A stretch of DNA of 64,000 nt from Mycobacterium sp. (lineage in GTDB: Bacteria > Actinomycetota > Actinomycetes > Mycobacteriales > Mycobacteriaceae), in the NCBI GenBank assembly GCA_018401645.1, contig JAGYKK010000009.1:29632-93631 (forward strand), in the 5' to 3' direction. Below, piece by piece: positions 1 through 8,442 of this stretch (position 1 is the first letter of the stretch; each line of letters begins with the position of its first letter). The notes under the pieces were generated by a model, which was not told the DNA's origin, made no database searches, and saw nothing but the letters and a program-made list of their open reading frames with translations. The position numbers and the translations under genes were made by a program.

Positions 1-1334
1 ACAGAGGATCCGCGCTACTCGCCACCGCAGCAGTCCGGCCGGCGGCCGAATCAGCAAGGGACCCCGGGCTACAACCAGCCCGGGTTTCAGCCGCCTTACG
101 ACTGGCGCTACCCGACTGGCCCCGGGTACCACGGGCCCGTTGGCCGACCCGTACCCGGCGATGGGTGCGGGCGGCGCGACGTTGCCGCCGCCGGCGCGCA
201 GAAGAGTTTCCGCCCAGTGGCACTGACGCTGGGGCGCTGGCGATTGCCGGTCTCTCCGCCGGAGTTGGCGGCATGGTCGCGATGACGGCGCGGCCCGCCA
301 ATGCCCCCGTCACGACCATTGCCACTCCCGCTCCGAATGGACGAAACGTCCCGGCCGCCAACGTGCCAATCGGAACGGTCGAGCAGGTTGCCGCCAAGGT
401 AGTCCCCAGTGTGGTCAAGCTGGAGACGAAGATGGGACGCGCATCCGAGGAGGGATCGGGCATCGTGCTCTCCTCGGACGGGCTCATCCTGACCAACAGC
501 CATGTCGTCGCGGGGGCGAAAGATCGCGCCCCCGGCGCCCCCGGCGCCCCCGGTGCGACCCCGGGATCGGCGATGGACGCGATGGTCACCTTCGCTGACG
601 GCACTACCGCGCCGTTCACCGTCGTCGGCGCCGACCCGTCCAGCGACATCGCGGTGGTGCGGGCGCAGGGCGTCTCTGGTCTGACTCCGATCAACCTGGG
701 CTCCTCGGCCAGCCTGCGGGTGGGCCAGGACGTGGTGGCCGTCGGTTCGCCGCTCGGACTGGAGGGCACGGTGACCACCGGCATCATCAGCGCACTGAAC
801 CGGCCGGTTGCCGCCGGTGGCGATGCCAATAACCAAAACACGGTGCTCGACGCAATCCAGACTGACGCCGCGATCAACCCGGGAAACTCCGGGGGAGCGC
901 TGGTCAACATGAGCGGTGAACTGGTGGGTGTGAACTCGGCGATCGCCACCCTCGGCGGCGATTCGGGCGCCGCCCGGAGTGGATCCATCGGATTGGGTTT
1001 CGCGATTCCGGTGGATCAGGCCAAACGTATCGCCGATGAACTGATAAGCACCGGGACCGCGTCGCATGCATCGCTGGGCGTGCAGGTCAGCAACGACGTG
1101 ATCGCCAACGGCGCGAAGATCGTCGATGTGGTCAAAGGCGGTCCGGCCTCGGTCGCCGGCCTACCGAACGGGGTGGTCGTCACCAAAGTCGACGATCGCG
1201 TCGTCGGAAGCGCCAACGCTCTGGTGGCTGCGGTCCGGTCACGGGCGCCGGGCGACAAGCTGACGCTGACCTACGTCGATCCTTCGGGAGGAAACCAGAC
1301 GGTTCAGGTGACGCTTGGGAAAGCGGAGCAGTGA
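1..1334 (+). pseudogene. pepD: PepD, HtrA/DegP-like serine protease (5' end outside the window, frame disrupted)
   Basis: Envelope serine protease that degrades or refolds damaged exported proteins; in M. tuberculosis (Rv0983) it follows the mprAB stress regulators. The 3' part from about 231 reads continuously: a transmembrane stretch (ALAIAGLSAGVGG), a trypsin-like domain with His in LTNSHVV, Asp in SSDIAVV and Ser in NPGNSGGAL, then a C-terminal PDZ domain ending TLGKAEQ. Upstream, the Pro/Gln-rich cytoplasmic tail reads in frame 1 (RYSPPQQSG), seems to continue in frame 2 (DPYPAMGAGG) and joins the membrane segment in frame 3, so at least two or three indels lie between 110 and 235. The gene overlaps moaB2 by 4 bp. 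Identity is confident; whether the frameshifts are real is not. Confidence 0.85.
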
Positions 1335-1915
1335 CCCGGTCGGACATGAGCGAGCGCCCGCTGGCGGCTGTCCGGGACTCCGCCCGTACGGTGGTGGACG
1401 GCGATACGGTGTCACTCATGGAACAGCCTGATGGGTCAACCGGTCGTGCCCTGGTGGTGGTCGTCGACGACCGCAGAGCACGGGGGGTCGAAGAGGACAG
1501 TAGCGGTCCTTTGGTGACCGAGTTACTCGCCGAGGCGGGTTTCGTCGTCGATGGGGTCGTCGTGGTGTCGGCCGATGAGATCGAAATTCGCAATGCTCTG
1601 AACACGGCGGTCATCGGCGGAGTCGACCTGGTGATCTCGGTCGGCGGAACGGGTGTCACACCCCGCGACGTGGCCCCGGAGGCCACCGAGGCGCTCCTCG
1701 ATCGGGAACTGCCGGGCATCGCCGAGGCCTTGCGTGCCTCGGGAGTGGCGGCCGGTAGCACCGAGGCCGGCCTTTCTCGCGGCCTGGCAGGGATTTCGGG
1801 CAGCACGCTGGTGGTCAATCTCGCCGACTCCCGTGCGGCGGTCCGGGATGGCATGGCGACCCTGGGGCCACTGGCCGCTCATGTGATCGCCGAGTTGTCC
1901 AACCTCGAAGCCTGA
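1331..1915 (+). CDS. moaB2: MoaB2, MoaB/Mog-domain molybdopterin biosynthesis protein
   Basis: Single MoaB/Mog domain (MoCF_biosynth) of about 150 residues after a 40-residue N-terminal extension. The family handles molybdopterin adenylylation in molybdenum cofactor synthesis. The signature SVGGTGVTPRDVAPEAT is present, with the conserved Gly-rich turn and Asp. GTG at 1331 overlaps the pepD stop (GTGA), which indicates translational coupling; ATG at 1346 is an alternative. The position after pepD is as in M. tuberculosis Rv0984. The protein is full length at 194 aa. Confidence 0.9.
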   Translation: MTRSDMSERPLAAVRDSARTVVDGDTVSLMEQPDGSTGRALVVVVDDRRARGVEEDSSGPLVTELLAEAGFVVDGVVVVSADEIEIRNALNTAVIGGVDLVISVGGTGVTPRDVAPEATEALLDRELPGIAEALRASGVAAGSTEAGLSRGLAGISGSTLVVNLADSRAAVRDGMATLGPLAAHVIAELSNLEA

Positions 1916-1997
1916 GAACTGTGAACACCGTGTTTCGGGGCTGTGACGTCGGAAAATGTCCGGAATGTGGCCTTGATCACAGCAGCGGGGCCCCCCG

Positions 1998-2153
1998 GTG
2001 ACCGTCCAGCGCCCTTCCAGGGCCGAGATCGACCAGGTATTCGGAACCCCGACTGACCAGACCCCCTTCGCGGAACCATCTACGGACGTCGCTGCCGAGG
2101 ATGCGGAGCGGGAACGCTGGTTGCGGGAAAACGTTCCGCCACACAGCCTTTGA
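1998..2153 (+). CDS. Small conserved-looking protein, 51 aa
   Basis: A 51-codon frame from GTG 1998 to TGA 2151-2153 gives an acidic protein starting VTVQRPSRAEIDQVFG and ending with the charged motif ERERWLRENVPPHSL. No membrane segment or signal is visible. The Trp-Leu-(x)-Glu-Asn-x-Pro-Pro-His ending resembles small actinobacterial hypothetical proteins I have seen, but I can give no function. It lies in the 496-bp gap between moaB2 and the porin gene, the rest of which (1916-1997, 2154-2411) shows nothing else convincing. Codon use is ordinary for the region. The upstream Shine-Dalgarno is weak. Confidence 0.5.
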   Translation: MTVQRPSRAEIDQVFGTPTDQTPFAEPSTDVAAEDAERERWLRENVPPHSL

Positions 2154-2411
2154 CGTTTCTAATCGGTTTCTAAGGGAAACTTTGGGGACAATTTTCTCGC
2201 CCACCGGCATCGGTAGTGCCGTCCTTAGAACGTCTCGGCGCGCGCGACCGCGTTGGCCGTTTCGCCCTCGGCCGTGCCGGCTTACCGCCAGCCATTTAAG
2301 AGATCTGATCGTCGGGCCTGCCGGTTCGCGTTGCTTGCATCGTTGCCGAACCGATATCTTCGTCGTGGCCGGTGGACCTTCGGGGTTCATCACGGAGACC
2401 CTGGGGAGTCC

Positions 2412-3041
2412 ATGAAGGCAATGCGTGTTCTGGTGGCACTGGTTGCGGCGTCCTCGGCCCTGTTCGTCGGGGCGGGGACCGCCCATGCGGGTATGGACGA
2501 TCAAATGAGCCTGGTTGACGGCAAGGGCCGCACCATGACGATCCAGCAGTGGGACACCGTGCTCAACGGGGTGTACGCGCTGGACCGCAACCGGTTGACC
2601 CGCGAGTGGTTTCATTCCGGGCGGTCCGTCTACAACGTGTCGGGCCCGGGGCCGAAGAGTTCGTCGGCACCTTAGGTGGGTTACCAGGTGGGCTTCCGTG
2701 GTCGCTGAACGTGGGCCTGAACTTCAGCACACCACACCCAACATCTTCCTCTCCGACGCGAGCATCTCCCCGCTGGGCTTTGACCCGATCGGCTCGGTCG
2801 TCACTCCGAACCTGTTCCCGGGCGCCTCGATCAGTTCGGATCTGGGCAACGGCCCCGGCATCCAGAGGTTGCGACCTTCTCCGTGGACGTGGAAGGCCCG
2901 GAGGGTGCGGTGGCCGTGGCCAACGCCCACGGCATGGTCACCGGCGCGGCCGGCGGGGTGCTGCTGCGCCCCTTCGCCCGACTGATCTCCCAGGCCGGTG
3001 ACAACGTCACCACCTACGGCGAACCCTGGGACATGAACTAG
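2412..3041 (+). pseudogene. MspA-family outer-membrane porin (frame disrupted)
   Basis: Octameric mycolate outer-membrane porin of the MspA family, taking up small hydrophilic nutrients. ATG 2412 begins a signal peptide (MKAMRVLVALVAASSALFVG, cleavage after AHA), followed by family hallmarks in order: SLVDGKGRTMTIQQWDT, LDRNRLTREWFHSGR, GPGAEEFVGTL, PWSLNVGLNF, TTPNIFLSD, TPNLFPGAS, DLGNGPGI and the end LLRPFARLIS ... YGEPWDMN. These occupy frame 0, frame 2, frame 0 (GYQVGF), frame 2, frame 1 and frame 0 again, so at least five indels fall between about 2640 and 2875. The spliced protein has normal length (about 210 aa). The place beside moaB2 matches mspC of M. smegmatis as I recall it. Either a dead gene or a badly called stretch. 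Confidence 0.85.
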
Positions 3042-3074
3042 AGCCCATCCCTGTCCGGGTCAGTCCCTCGTCGG

Positions 3075-3494
3075 TTATTCGTCGAGCGTGAAGTTCTTCG
3101 CCCGCGGACGTCCCGGCAAGGTGTCCTTGCCGCCGAGGGCGTCGCGGATCTCGGTCAGCAGGCGGGCCTGCTTGTCGGCCGCGTCCTCCGCAGCGTCGCT
3201 CGTCCGCATCTTGTTGTAAGGCACGACGATGAGGAAGTAGACGACGGCCGCCACCAAACGAAGTTGATGGTGCCGTCAGAGGACGTTGAGGTCGATCGTC
3301 TGGCCGCCGCCGATGCCGATCTGAAGGATGCCGTAGGAGGCTTCCTTCCCGGCCCCGATCCGGTTGATCAGCGGTTGGATGATGCTGTCGGTGAATTTGG
3401 TGACTAATCCGGTGAACGCGGTGCCGATGACCACCGCGACCGCGAGGTCGACGATGTTGCCTCCGGCGAGGAACTCCTTGAATCCCTTTAACAC
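3075..3494 (-). pseudogene. mscL: MscL large-conductance mechanosensitive channel (frame disrupted)
   Basis: Inner-membrane channel that opens under osmotic downshock. The N-terminal half (3494 down to about 3280) is typical: [19 protein letters not shown], first membrane helix with the gate Gly/Ala/Val run, [13 protein letters not shown] and [11 protein letters not shown]. The second helix (VAAVVYFLIVVPYN) and the cytoplasmic tail with LLTEIRDALGG are in another frame, 3257-3075. Two small indels near 3285 and 3262 join them through SDGTINF. Total length without the indels is about 140 aa, normal for mycobacteria. Same strand and order as Rv0985c. Confidence 0.88.
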
Positions 3495-3558
3495 GGTAAG
3501 CCTTTCTTTGCTGTAATTGCCTGCTGGCGTGGCCAGCGTAGCGCACCTGGCTCGCGTT

Positions 3559-4202
3559 TCAATGAATCGTCAAAGTGACCGTTTGCACCAGGGTGGCGCC
3601 CGCGAGCACGTTGGCCGCAGGTGCCGGAAGCGCGACCAGCACCACCCGTTCGTTGCCGGCTCCGACCGACGTCGGTGCGGCTGATACCAAAACCACCACG
3701 GCGTTTCTGGCCACCACTTCAGGCCGAGCATCCGCCCCGGCCGGGGCCCAGCACGTCGACGATGTCGCCGGTGCGGATCAAGTCAAGAACCGCGGCGTCG
3801 GTGACATGCAGTGGCACCAACCGCGTCGGGTCAGCGTTGAGCCCCGGCCAGTCGGGGGCCCAGTACCCGGGCGTCGGTCAGTATCTCGCCGCGCCGGACC
3901 GGCCCGGCGAGGGTCGCCCCGGCGATCGACAGATCGGTGTGGGCGCCGTCGGGAAGGGTTGCCGCGGAACGTCTCTCCAGGCGAACGTCGTTGGCGGTCA
4001 ATGGCGTGCCCGGGCTGAGATCCCGGACCGCGACCGCCACATCTCGGGCCGCCGCGCCCGGATCGGGACGAAGCGAAGCGATACCCGCCAGCACCACCAG
4101 GACCCCCGCCGCGATACGACGCGCCAATACCGTTCGGGTGAAATCGGGGCGTAGACTGCGCGAAACCCTGTCCAGCAGAGTGGGATTCAATGATGTCGCC
4201 AT
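3559..4202 (-). pseudogene. SAF-domain membrane-anchored protein (frame disrupted)
   Basis: N-terminal cytoplasmic arm, one membrane helix (AGVLVVLAGIASL, residues about 32-44) and an SAF/flagellar P-ring chaperone-type domain outside (VAVRDLSPGTPLTANDV ... GAHTDLSIAGATLAGPVRRGEILTDARVLG). The rest continues in shifted frames: DPTRLVPLHVTDAAVLDLI then GDIVDVLGP, and after a second indel near 3745 EVVARNAVVVLV down to the TGA at 3559-3561. Length would be about 214 aa. A CpaB-like pilus assembly role is one reading of the fold, but no pilus genes are near. The position corresponds to the hypothetical gene beside Rv0991c. Confidence 0.75.
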
Positions 4203-4264
4203 ACCGCCACGGTAAGGCGCGGCCCAGCGCCGAGTCGGCGAACTCAGCGCAGCTTGTGGATAAC

Positions 4265-4699
4265 CTAGCCGGAGGTGGCGGCTGGAGTTGAGCCTTTCGT
4301 CGGCGAAGGTCCCGAACTCGTCGCCGCCGGGCTTGAACTGGACTTGTTCGACTCAGACTTGTTGTTCGACTCAGACTTGTTGTTCGGCTCAGATTTGTTC
4401 GGCTCAGATTTGTTCGGCTCAGATTTGTTCGACTCGGATTTGTTCGACTCGGATTTACCAGGATTCGCCATCTCCGAGGCCGACGGGGTCCCCGAATCAC
4501 TCGCGGCCGGACCCTTGGCGGCTTCGCGACTGTCATTTCGGTAGAAGCCGCTGCCCTTGAACACCACGCCGACCGAGTTGAACATTTTGCGCAACCGTCC
4601 CGAGCACTTGGGGCAGGTCGTCAGCGCATCCTCGGAAAAAGCTTGCACCGCGTCGAACCTGTTATCGCACTCGGTGCATGCGTAGCTGTAGGTCGGCAC
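4265..4699 (-). CDS. FmdB-type zinc-ribbon protein, Ruc-like redox-regulated chaperone
   Basis: Residues 1-45 form an FmdB/CxxC zinc ribbon: MPTYSYACTECDNRFD and TTCPKCSGRLRKMF give two CxxC pairs. The remaining two thirds is a disordered Ser/Pro/Lys/Asn tail. This is the ortholog of M. tuberculosis Rv0991c, described as Ruc, a chaperone activated by oxidation that works with DnaK and whose C-terminus is unstructured. Here the tail has been expanded by a tandem array of NKSE(S/P) pentapeptides (about residues 83-115). Length is 144 aa, longer than I would expect for the M. tuberculosis protein. It lies head-to-tail after the cyclo-ligase gene on the same strand. Confidence 0.82.
   Translation of the reverse strand: MPTYSYACTECDNRFDAVQAFSEDALTTCPKCSGRLRKMFNSVGVVFKGSGFYRNDSREAAKGPAASDSGTPSASEMANPGKSESNKSESNKSEPNKSEPNKSEPNNKSESNNKSESNKSSSSPAATSSGPSPTKGSTPAATSG
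4341..4456. repeat. 15/18-bp tandem repeat inside the Ruc tail
   Basis: Seven to eight copies of a 15-bp unit of type GGCTCAGATTTGTTC (variants with GACTCAGAC, GACTCGGAT), two of them lengthened to 18 bp by an extra TTG. Read on the minus strand each unit encodes N-K-S-E-S or N-K-S-E-P, the longer ones N-N-K-S-E-S. All indels are multiples of three, so the frame is kept. This is a likely slippage hot spot and a length polymorphism candidate between strains. Confidence 0.9.
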
Positions 4700-4742
4700 G
4701 TGAACCCTCCGGTGAAGACTGAATTTTTAGCACTCTATCGCG

Positions 4743-5360
4743 TCAAGTGCCAGCACCGCTATTCCTCGCCCGGGTTGTCGCCAGGGCGATCAGGCCGTTC
4801 CCGGGGGTCAGGGCGTGCGTCATCGGAATATCGTGGGGTTCGGCCGGCAGCGACTTGACGACCTCTTCGTCGCGCACCACGGCGACCAGCCGGGTACCGG
4901 GAGCACACAGTGCCAGCGACCGGTCGTAGAAGCCCCCGCCGCGGCCGAGGCGGACGCCGGCGTGGTCGACGGCGAGGGCGGGAACCAGCACCACGCCGGC
5001 TTGGGCCACCGCCGACGGTTCCAGCCAGCCCTGGGCAGGCTCGCGCAGGCCGAAGCGGGCCGAAACGAGGTCACCCGGGACATATCGAGCCCATCGCAGT
5101 GCCAGGTGCTCGTTGTCGGCACCGGTCCGAGTCACCGGCAGCAACACCGTCGCACCCAACTCGTGCAACCGGTCCACCATCTCCGGCGAGCCGGGCTCGG
5201 CGCCCACCGGAAGGTAGGCGCAGACCGTCTGGAATCCGACCACGAGATCGCCGAGGCGGCTGCACAATTGCTCGGCCTCCGCGCGGTGTACGTCAAGGGG
5301 CACGGCCCGACGGGCCGCCAGCAGGGCGCTGCGTAGCCCGGCTTTGGTCGCGGTGGTCAC
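4743..5360 (-). CDS. 5-formyltetrahydrofolate cyclo-ligase
   Basis: ATP-dependent conversion of 5-formyl-THF to 5,10-methenyl-THF, cytoplasmic, recycling folate. 205 aa, the usual length. The substrate and ATP motifs are present: ATKAGLRSALLAARRAV at the start, PVGAEPGSPEMVD, and the conserved LVPALAVDHAGVRLGRGGGFYDR near residue 130. ATG at 5360 lies 73 bp from the divergent galU start, so the gap holds both promoters. Ortholog of Rv0992c. Confidence 0.93.
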   Translation of the reverse strand: MTTATKAGLRSALLAARRAVPLDVHRAEAEQLCSRLGDLVVGFQTVCAYLPVGAEPGSPEMVDRLHELGATVLLPVTRTGADNEHLALRWARYVPGDLVSARFGLREPAQGWLEPSAVAQAGVVLVPALAVDHAGVRLGRGGGFYDRSLALCAPGTRLVAVVRDEEVVKSLPAEPHDIPMTHALTPGNGLIALATTRARNSGAGT

Positions 5361-5433
5361 GGCCTCACCCTTTCAGCGCGGACCCCGGTCGCGCCATAGC
5401 TGGGGGCGAGGCCTGCGCGTTAAGGTGTGGAAC

Positions 5434-6348
5434 GTGTCCACTGTGCCGCGGGTTCCGTTTCCCCGAACGGCCATTGTGCCGGCCGCGGGTCTGGGCACTC
5501 GCTTCCTTCCGGCGACCAAGACGATCCCCAAGGAATTGTTGCCGGTGGTCGACACCCCCGGTATCGAGCTGGTGGCCGAGGAAGCCGCCGAGGCCGGGGC
5601 TGAGCGACTGGTGATCGTTACCTCCGCGGGCAAAGACAGTGTCGTCGCCCACTTCGTTGAGGATCTGGTGCTGGAAGGCACACTGGAGGCCCGCGGCAAG
5701 AAAGCCATGCTCGCAAAGGTCCGTCGAGCGCCGGACTTGATCAAGGTGGAGTCGGTGATCCAAGCCGAACCGCTGGGACTGGGCCATGCGGTGGGCTGCG
5801 TGGAACCGGTGCTTTCCCCCGACGAAGATGCGGTGTCGGTGCTGTTGCCCGACGATCTGGTGCTGCCTATCGGAGTGCTGGAAACCATGGCCAAAGTACG
5901 TGCCAAGCGGGGTGGCACGGTGCTGTGCGCCATCGAGGTGTCGCCGTCTGAGGTCAGCGCCTACGGCGTGTTCGATGTCGAGATCGTGCCCGACGCCGTC
6001 AACCCGAACGTACTGAGGGTCAAGGGCATGGTGGAAAAACCGTCGGCTGATAAGGCTCCCTCGCTTTTCGCGGCGGCCGGGCGCTACCTCCTTGACCGGG
6101 CGATTTTCGACGCGCTACGGCGGGTGAAACGAGGTGCCGGCGGCGAAATTCAGCTCACCGACGCGATCGCGCTGCTGATCGCCGAAGGCCACCCCGTGCA
6201 CGTCGTGGTGCATCGTGGGTCTCGACACGACCTGGGAAATCCCGGCGGGTATCTCAAGGCTGCGGTTGACTTTGCCCTGGATCGTGACGACTATGGCCCG
6301 GACTTGCGGCGGTGGCTGGTTGAACGGCTGGGCCGGGCCGAAACGTAG
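5434..6348 (+). CDS. galU: UTP--glucose-1-phosphate uridylyltransferase GalU
   Basis: Makes UDP-glucose from UTP and glucose-1-phosphate for cell-wall and storage glycans and trehalose. Nucleotidyltransferase signature IVPAAGLGTRFLPATK with the catalytic Arg/Lys follows the start; PKELLPVVDTP, LPDDLVLP and GMVEKP are all present. I chose GTG 5434 because the protein then matches the family N-terminus (STVPRVPFPRTAIVPAAG); GTG 5425 is three codons upstream in the same frame. About 304 aa, full length. Glp/moeA1 follows after 47 bp, as in Rv0993-Rv0994. Confidence 0.95.
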   Translation: MSTVPRVPFPRTAIVPAAGLGTRFLPATKTIPKELLPVVDTPGIELVAEEAAEAGAERLVIVTSAGKDSVVAHFVEDLVLEGTLEARGKKAMLAKVRRAPDLIKVESVIQAEPLGLGHAVGCVEPVLSPDEDAVSVLLPDDLVLPIGVLETMAKVRAKRGGTVLCAIEVSPSEVSAYGVFDVEIVPDAVNPNVLRVKGMVEKPSADKAPSLFAAAGRYLLDRAIFDALRRVKRGAGGEIQLTDAIALLIAEGHPVHVVVHRGSRHDLGNPGGYLKAAVDFALDRDDYGPDLRRWLVERLGRAET

Positions 6349-6395
6349 GACTGGCGGCGGTCCCGCGTAAGTGTCTCGAGGCGGAAAGGCGCGCT

Positions 6396-7628
6396 GTGCG
6401 TTCGGTGGAGGAGCAACAGGCCAGGGTCATGGCTGCCGCAGTGGCGCCGAGGCCGGTGCGAGTTCCGATCGCGGAGTCTCAGGGCCTGATGTGTGCGGAG
6501 GAAGTGCTCACCGAGCAGCCCCTCCCCGGCTTCGATCAGGCCGCGATCGACGGGTACGCGGTGCGCAGCGTCGACGTCAACGATGGCGTCGACGGCGAGA
6601 TCGTGCTGCCGGTGATGGCGGTCATCGAGGCCGGCACCCGTACTCCGAGCCGGTTGCAGCCCAAGCAGGCGGCGCGGGTCCAAACCGGTGCGCCGATGCC
6701 CACCCTTGCCGACGCGGTCTTGCCGTTGCGGTGGACCGACGGCGGACAGTCGCGGGTGCGGGTGTTGCGCGGGGTGCGTCCGGGGGCCTACGTGCGTCGC
6801 GCGGGCGACGACGTGCAGCCCGGAGACGTTGCGGTACGGGCTGGTTCGATCATCGGCGCCGCACAGGTCGGACTGTTGGCCGCGGTCGGCCGCGAGCGGG
6901 TACTCGTCCACCCGCGGCCTCGGGTGACGGTGATGAGCGTGGGCGGGGAACTCGTCGACATCGCCCGAACCCCGGGGCATGGCCAGGTATATGACGTGAA
7001 TTCCTACGCGTTGGCCGCGGCCGCCCGTGACGCCGGTGCGGAGGTGAGCCGGATCGGTATCGTCAGCGCCGACGGCAAGGAACTGCGCGACGTCGTCGAG
7101 AGCCAACTCAACCGCGCCGAGGTGGTGGTGATCGCCGGCGCGGTCGGTGGGGCCGCGGCCGAGAGTCTGCGCGCGGTGCTCTCCGAGCTCGGCGACATGG
7201 AGGTCACCCGGGTCGCGATGCATCCCGGCTCGGTGCAGGGTTTCGGTCAACTCGGCGCCGAAGGTGTCCCCACCTTCTTGTTGCCGACCAACCCGGTCAG
7301 TGCGCTGGTGGTGTTCGAGGTGATGGTGCGCCCGTTAATCCGGCTGTCGTTGGGTAAGCGGCAGGCGATTCGCAGGGTGATTCGCGCTCGCTCGCTCGCC
7401 CCGATTGCGTCCGTGCCCGGCCGTAAGGGATTCCTTCGCGGTCAACTGCTCAGGGACCAGGACAGTGGCGAATACCTGGTGGAAGCAATCGGTGACAACC
7501 CGAATGGGTCGTCGCACCTGCTGGCGTCTCTGGCCGAGGCGAACTGTCTGGTGATGGTGCCCAGCGAGGTCGCCGAAATCGATGCCGGAGAGTTCGTGGA
7601 CGTCGCCTTCCTGGCCCAACGCGGCTGA
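6396..7628 (+). CDS. glp: Glp, gephyrin/MoeA-like molybdotransferase
   Basis: MoeA/gephyrin architecture: N-terminal domains I-II with QAAIDGYAVRS and GTRTPSRLQPKQAARVQTGAPMP, the MoCF domain (VGGELVDIARTPGHGQVYDVNSYALAAAARD, GAVGGAAAES) and C-terminal domain IV. 410 aa. Annotated moeA1 (Rv0994) in M. tuberculosis. Work on the corynebacterial protein Glp showed that this gephyrin-like copy binds FtsZ and a membrane receptor, GlpR, in cell division. A SepX/GlpR-like gene lies two genes downstream here, so I prefer that role to molybdenum insertion, though the latter is not excluded. Confidence 0.88.
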   Translation: MRSVEEQQARVMAAAVAPRPVRVPIAESQGLMCAEEVLTEQPLPGFDQAAIDGYAVRSVDVNDGVDGEIVLPVMAVIEAGTRTPSRLQPKQAARVQTGAPMPTLADAVLPLRWTDGGQSRVRVLRGVRPGAYVRRAGDDVQPGDVAVRAGSIIGAAQVGLLAAVGRERVLVHPRPRVTVMSVGGELVDIARTPGHGQVYDVNSYALAAAARDAGAEVSRIGIVSADGKELRDVVESQLNRAEVVVIAGAVGGAAAESLRAVLSELGDMEVTRVAMHPGSVQGFGQLGAEGVPTFLLPTNPVSALVVFEVMVRPLIRLSLGKRQAIRRVIRARSLAPIASVPGRKGFLRGQLLRDQDSGEYLVEAIGDNPNGSSHLLASLAEANCLVMVPSEVAEIDAGEFVDVAFLAQRG

Positions 7629-7637
7629 CAGTCCCTG

Positions 7638-8283
7638 ATGAATCGTTGGGCGGGCGGGGCCGCTCATCCGGGGTGGCCGGCTCGGGTAGGCCCGCTGCGG
7701 TGCCGCCGGAGCCGTCGGTTGCGGCCGGTGCCCAGTGCGATGGTGCGCAGTGGAGCCGAACCCGAACTGGCCGAACGTGACAACCTCAGGCTGGAGCCCC
7801 ACAGCGGAGCTGGGTTAGGTTGCCGACATACTGTTTTCGGCTTGGCCCGCGATGTATTCGGGTTTTGCGTTCAGGAGGCCCGCAAGGGCGAATGTTGCCG
7901 TATGTGATTGAGGTCGACGGCAGTTTCTGCGGCCAGCTGACGATCGGCAACGTTACCCATGGCGCGCTGCGGTCCGCCTGGATCAGGTACTGGGTGGCGA
8001 GTGAATTCACCGGTGGCGGCGTAGCCACCAGGGCGTTGGCACTGGGCGTGGACCACTGCTTCCGGACAGTGATGCTCCATCGCGTAGGGCCACGGTCCGT
8101 CGAGAACACGGCAAGTCGCCGGGTGTTGACCAAGGTGGGTTTTCGTGAGAGGCCTACTCAAGCGTTATCTCGACGTCGACCGGGCCTGGCGTGACCACCT
8201 CCCTGGTTGCAGTCACCGCCGAGGAGATCGAGGGTTCGGCAGCCGCCCAACTTGTCCGCCAGGGACTCGCCCGCCGCTACTGA
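7638..8283 (+). pseudogene. rimJ: GNAT acetyltransferase RimJ-like (frame disrupted)
   Basis: GNAT-fold N-acetyltransferase of the RimJ type, orthologous by position and sequence to Rv0995. The middle and end are clear: LPYVIEVDGSFCGQLTIGN, THGALRSAWIRYWVAS, GGGVATRALALGVDHCF, the acetyl-CoA-binding region and VLTKVGFRE, then in other frames GLLKRYLDVDRAWRDH and the last codons to TGA 8281-8283. The N-terminal 70 codons are scrambled over several frames starting near ATG 7638 (MNRWAGGAAH). At least four indels. Lies between glp and sepX as in M. tuberculosis. Confidence 0.8.
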
Positions 8284-8442
8284 GAGGAACCCGTTCGTTG
8301 CGCCCGCCGACCCTTTTTGTTACCAATGTGACAATTGTGACTGTGGTGCTTGTCATCCTGGAATTACACGTGTGTAATTGCCTCGGCGCGCGTAGCACGG
8401 GCGGCCGTCTGAACCCTAGCCTGGTCGGGAAAGACAGGCCAC

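Noticed and set aside
1977..2615. 212-codon minus-strand frame over the porin promoter region
   Set aside because: Overlaps the porin signal peptide and the 51-aa frame, no motif, shadow composition.
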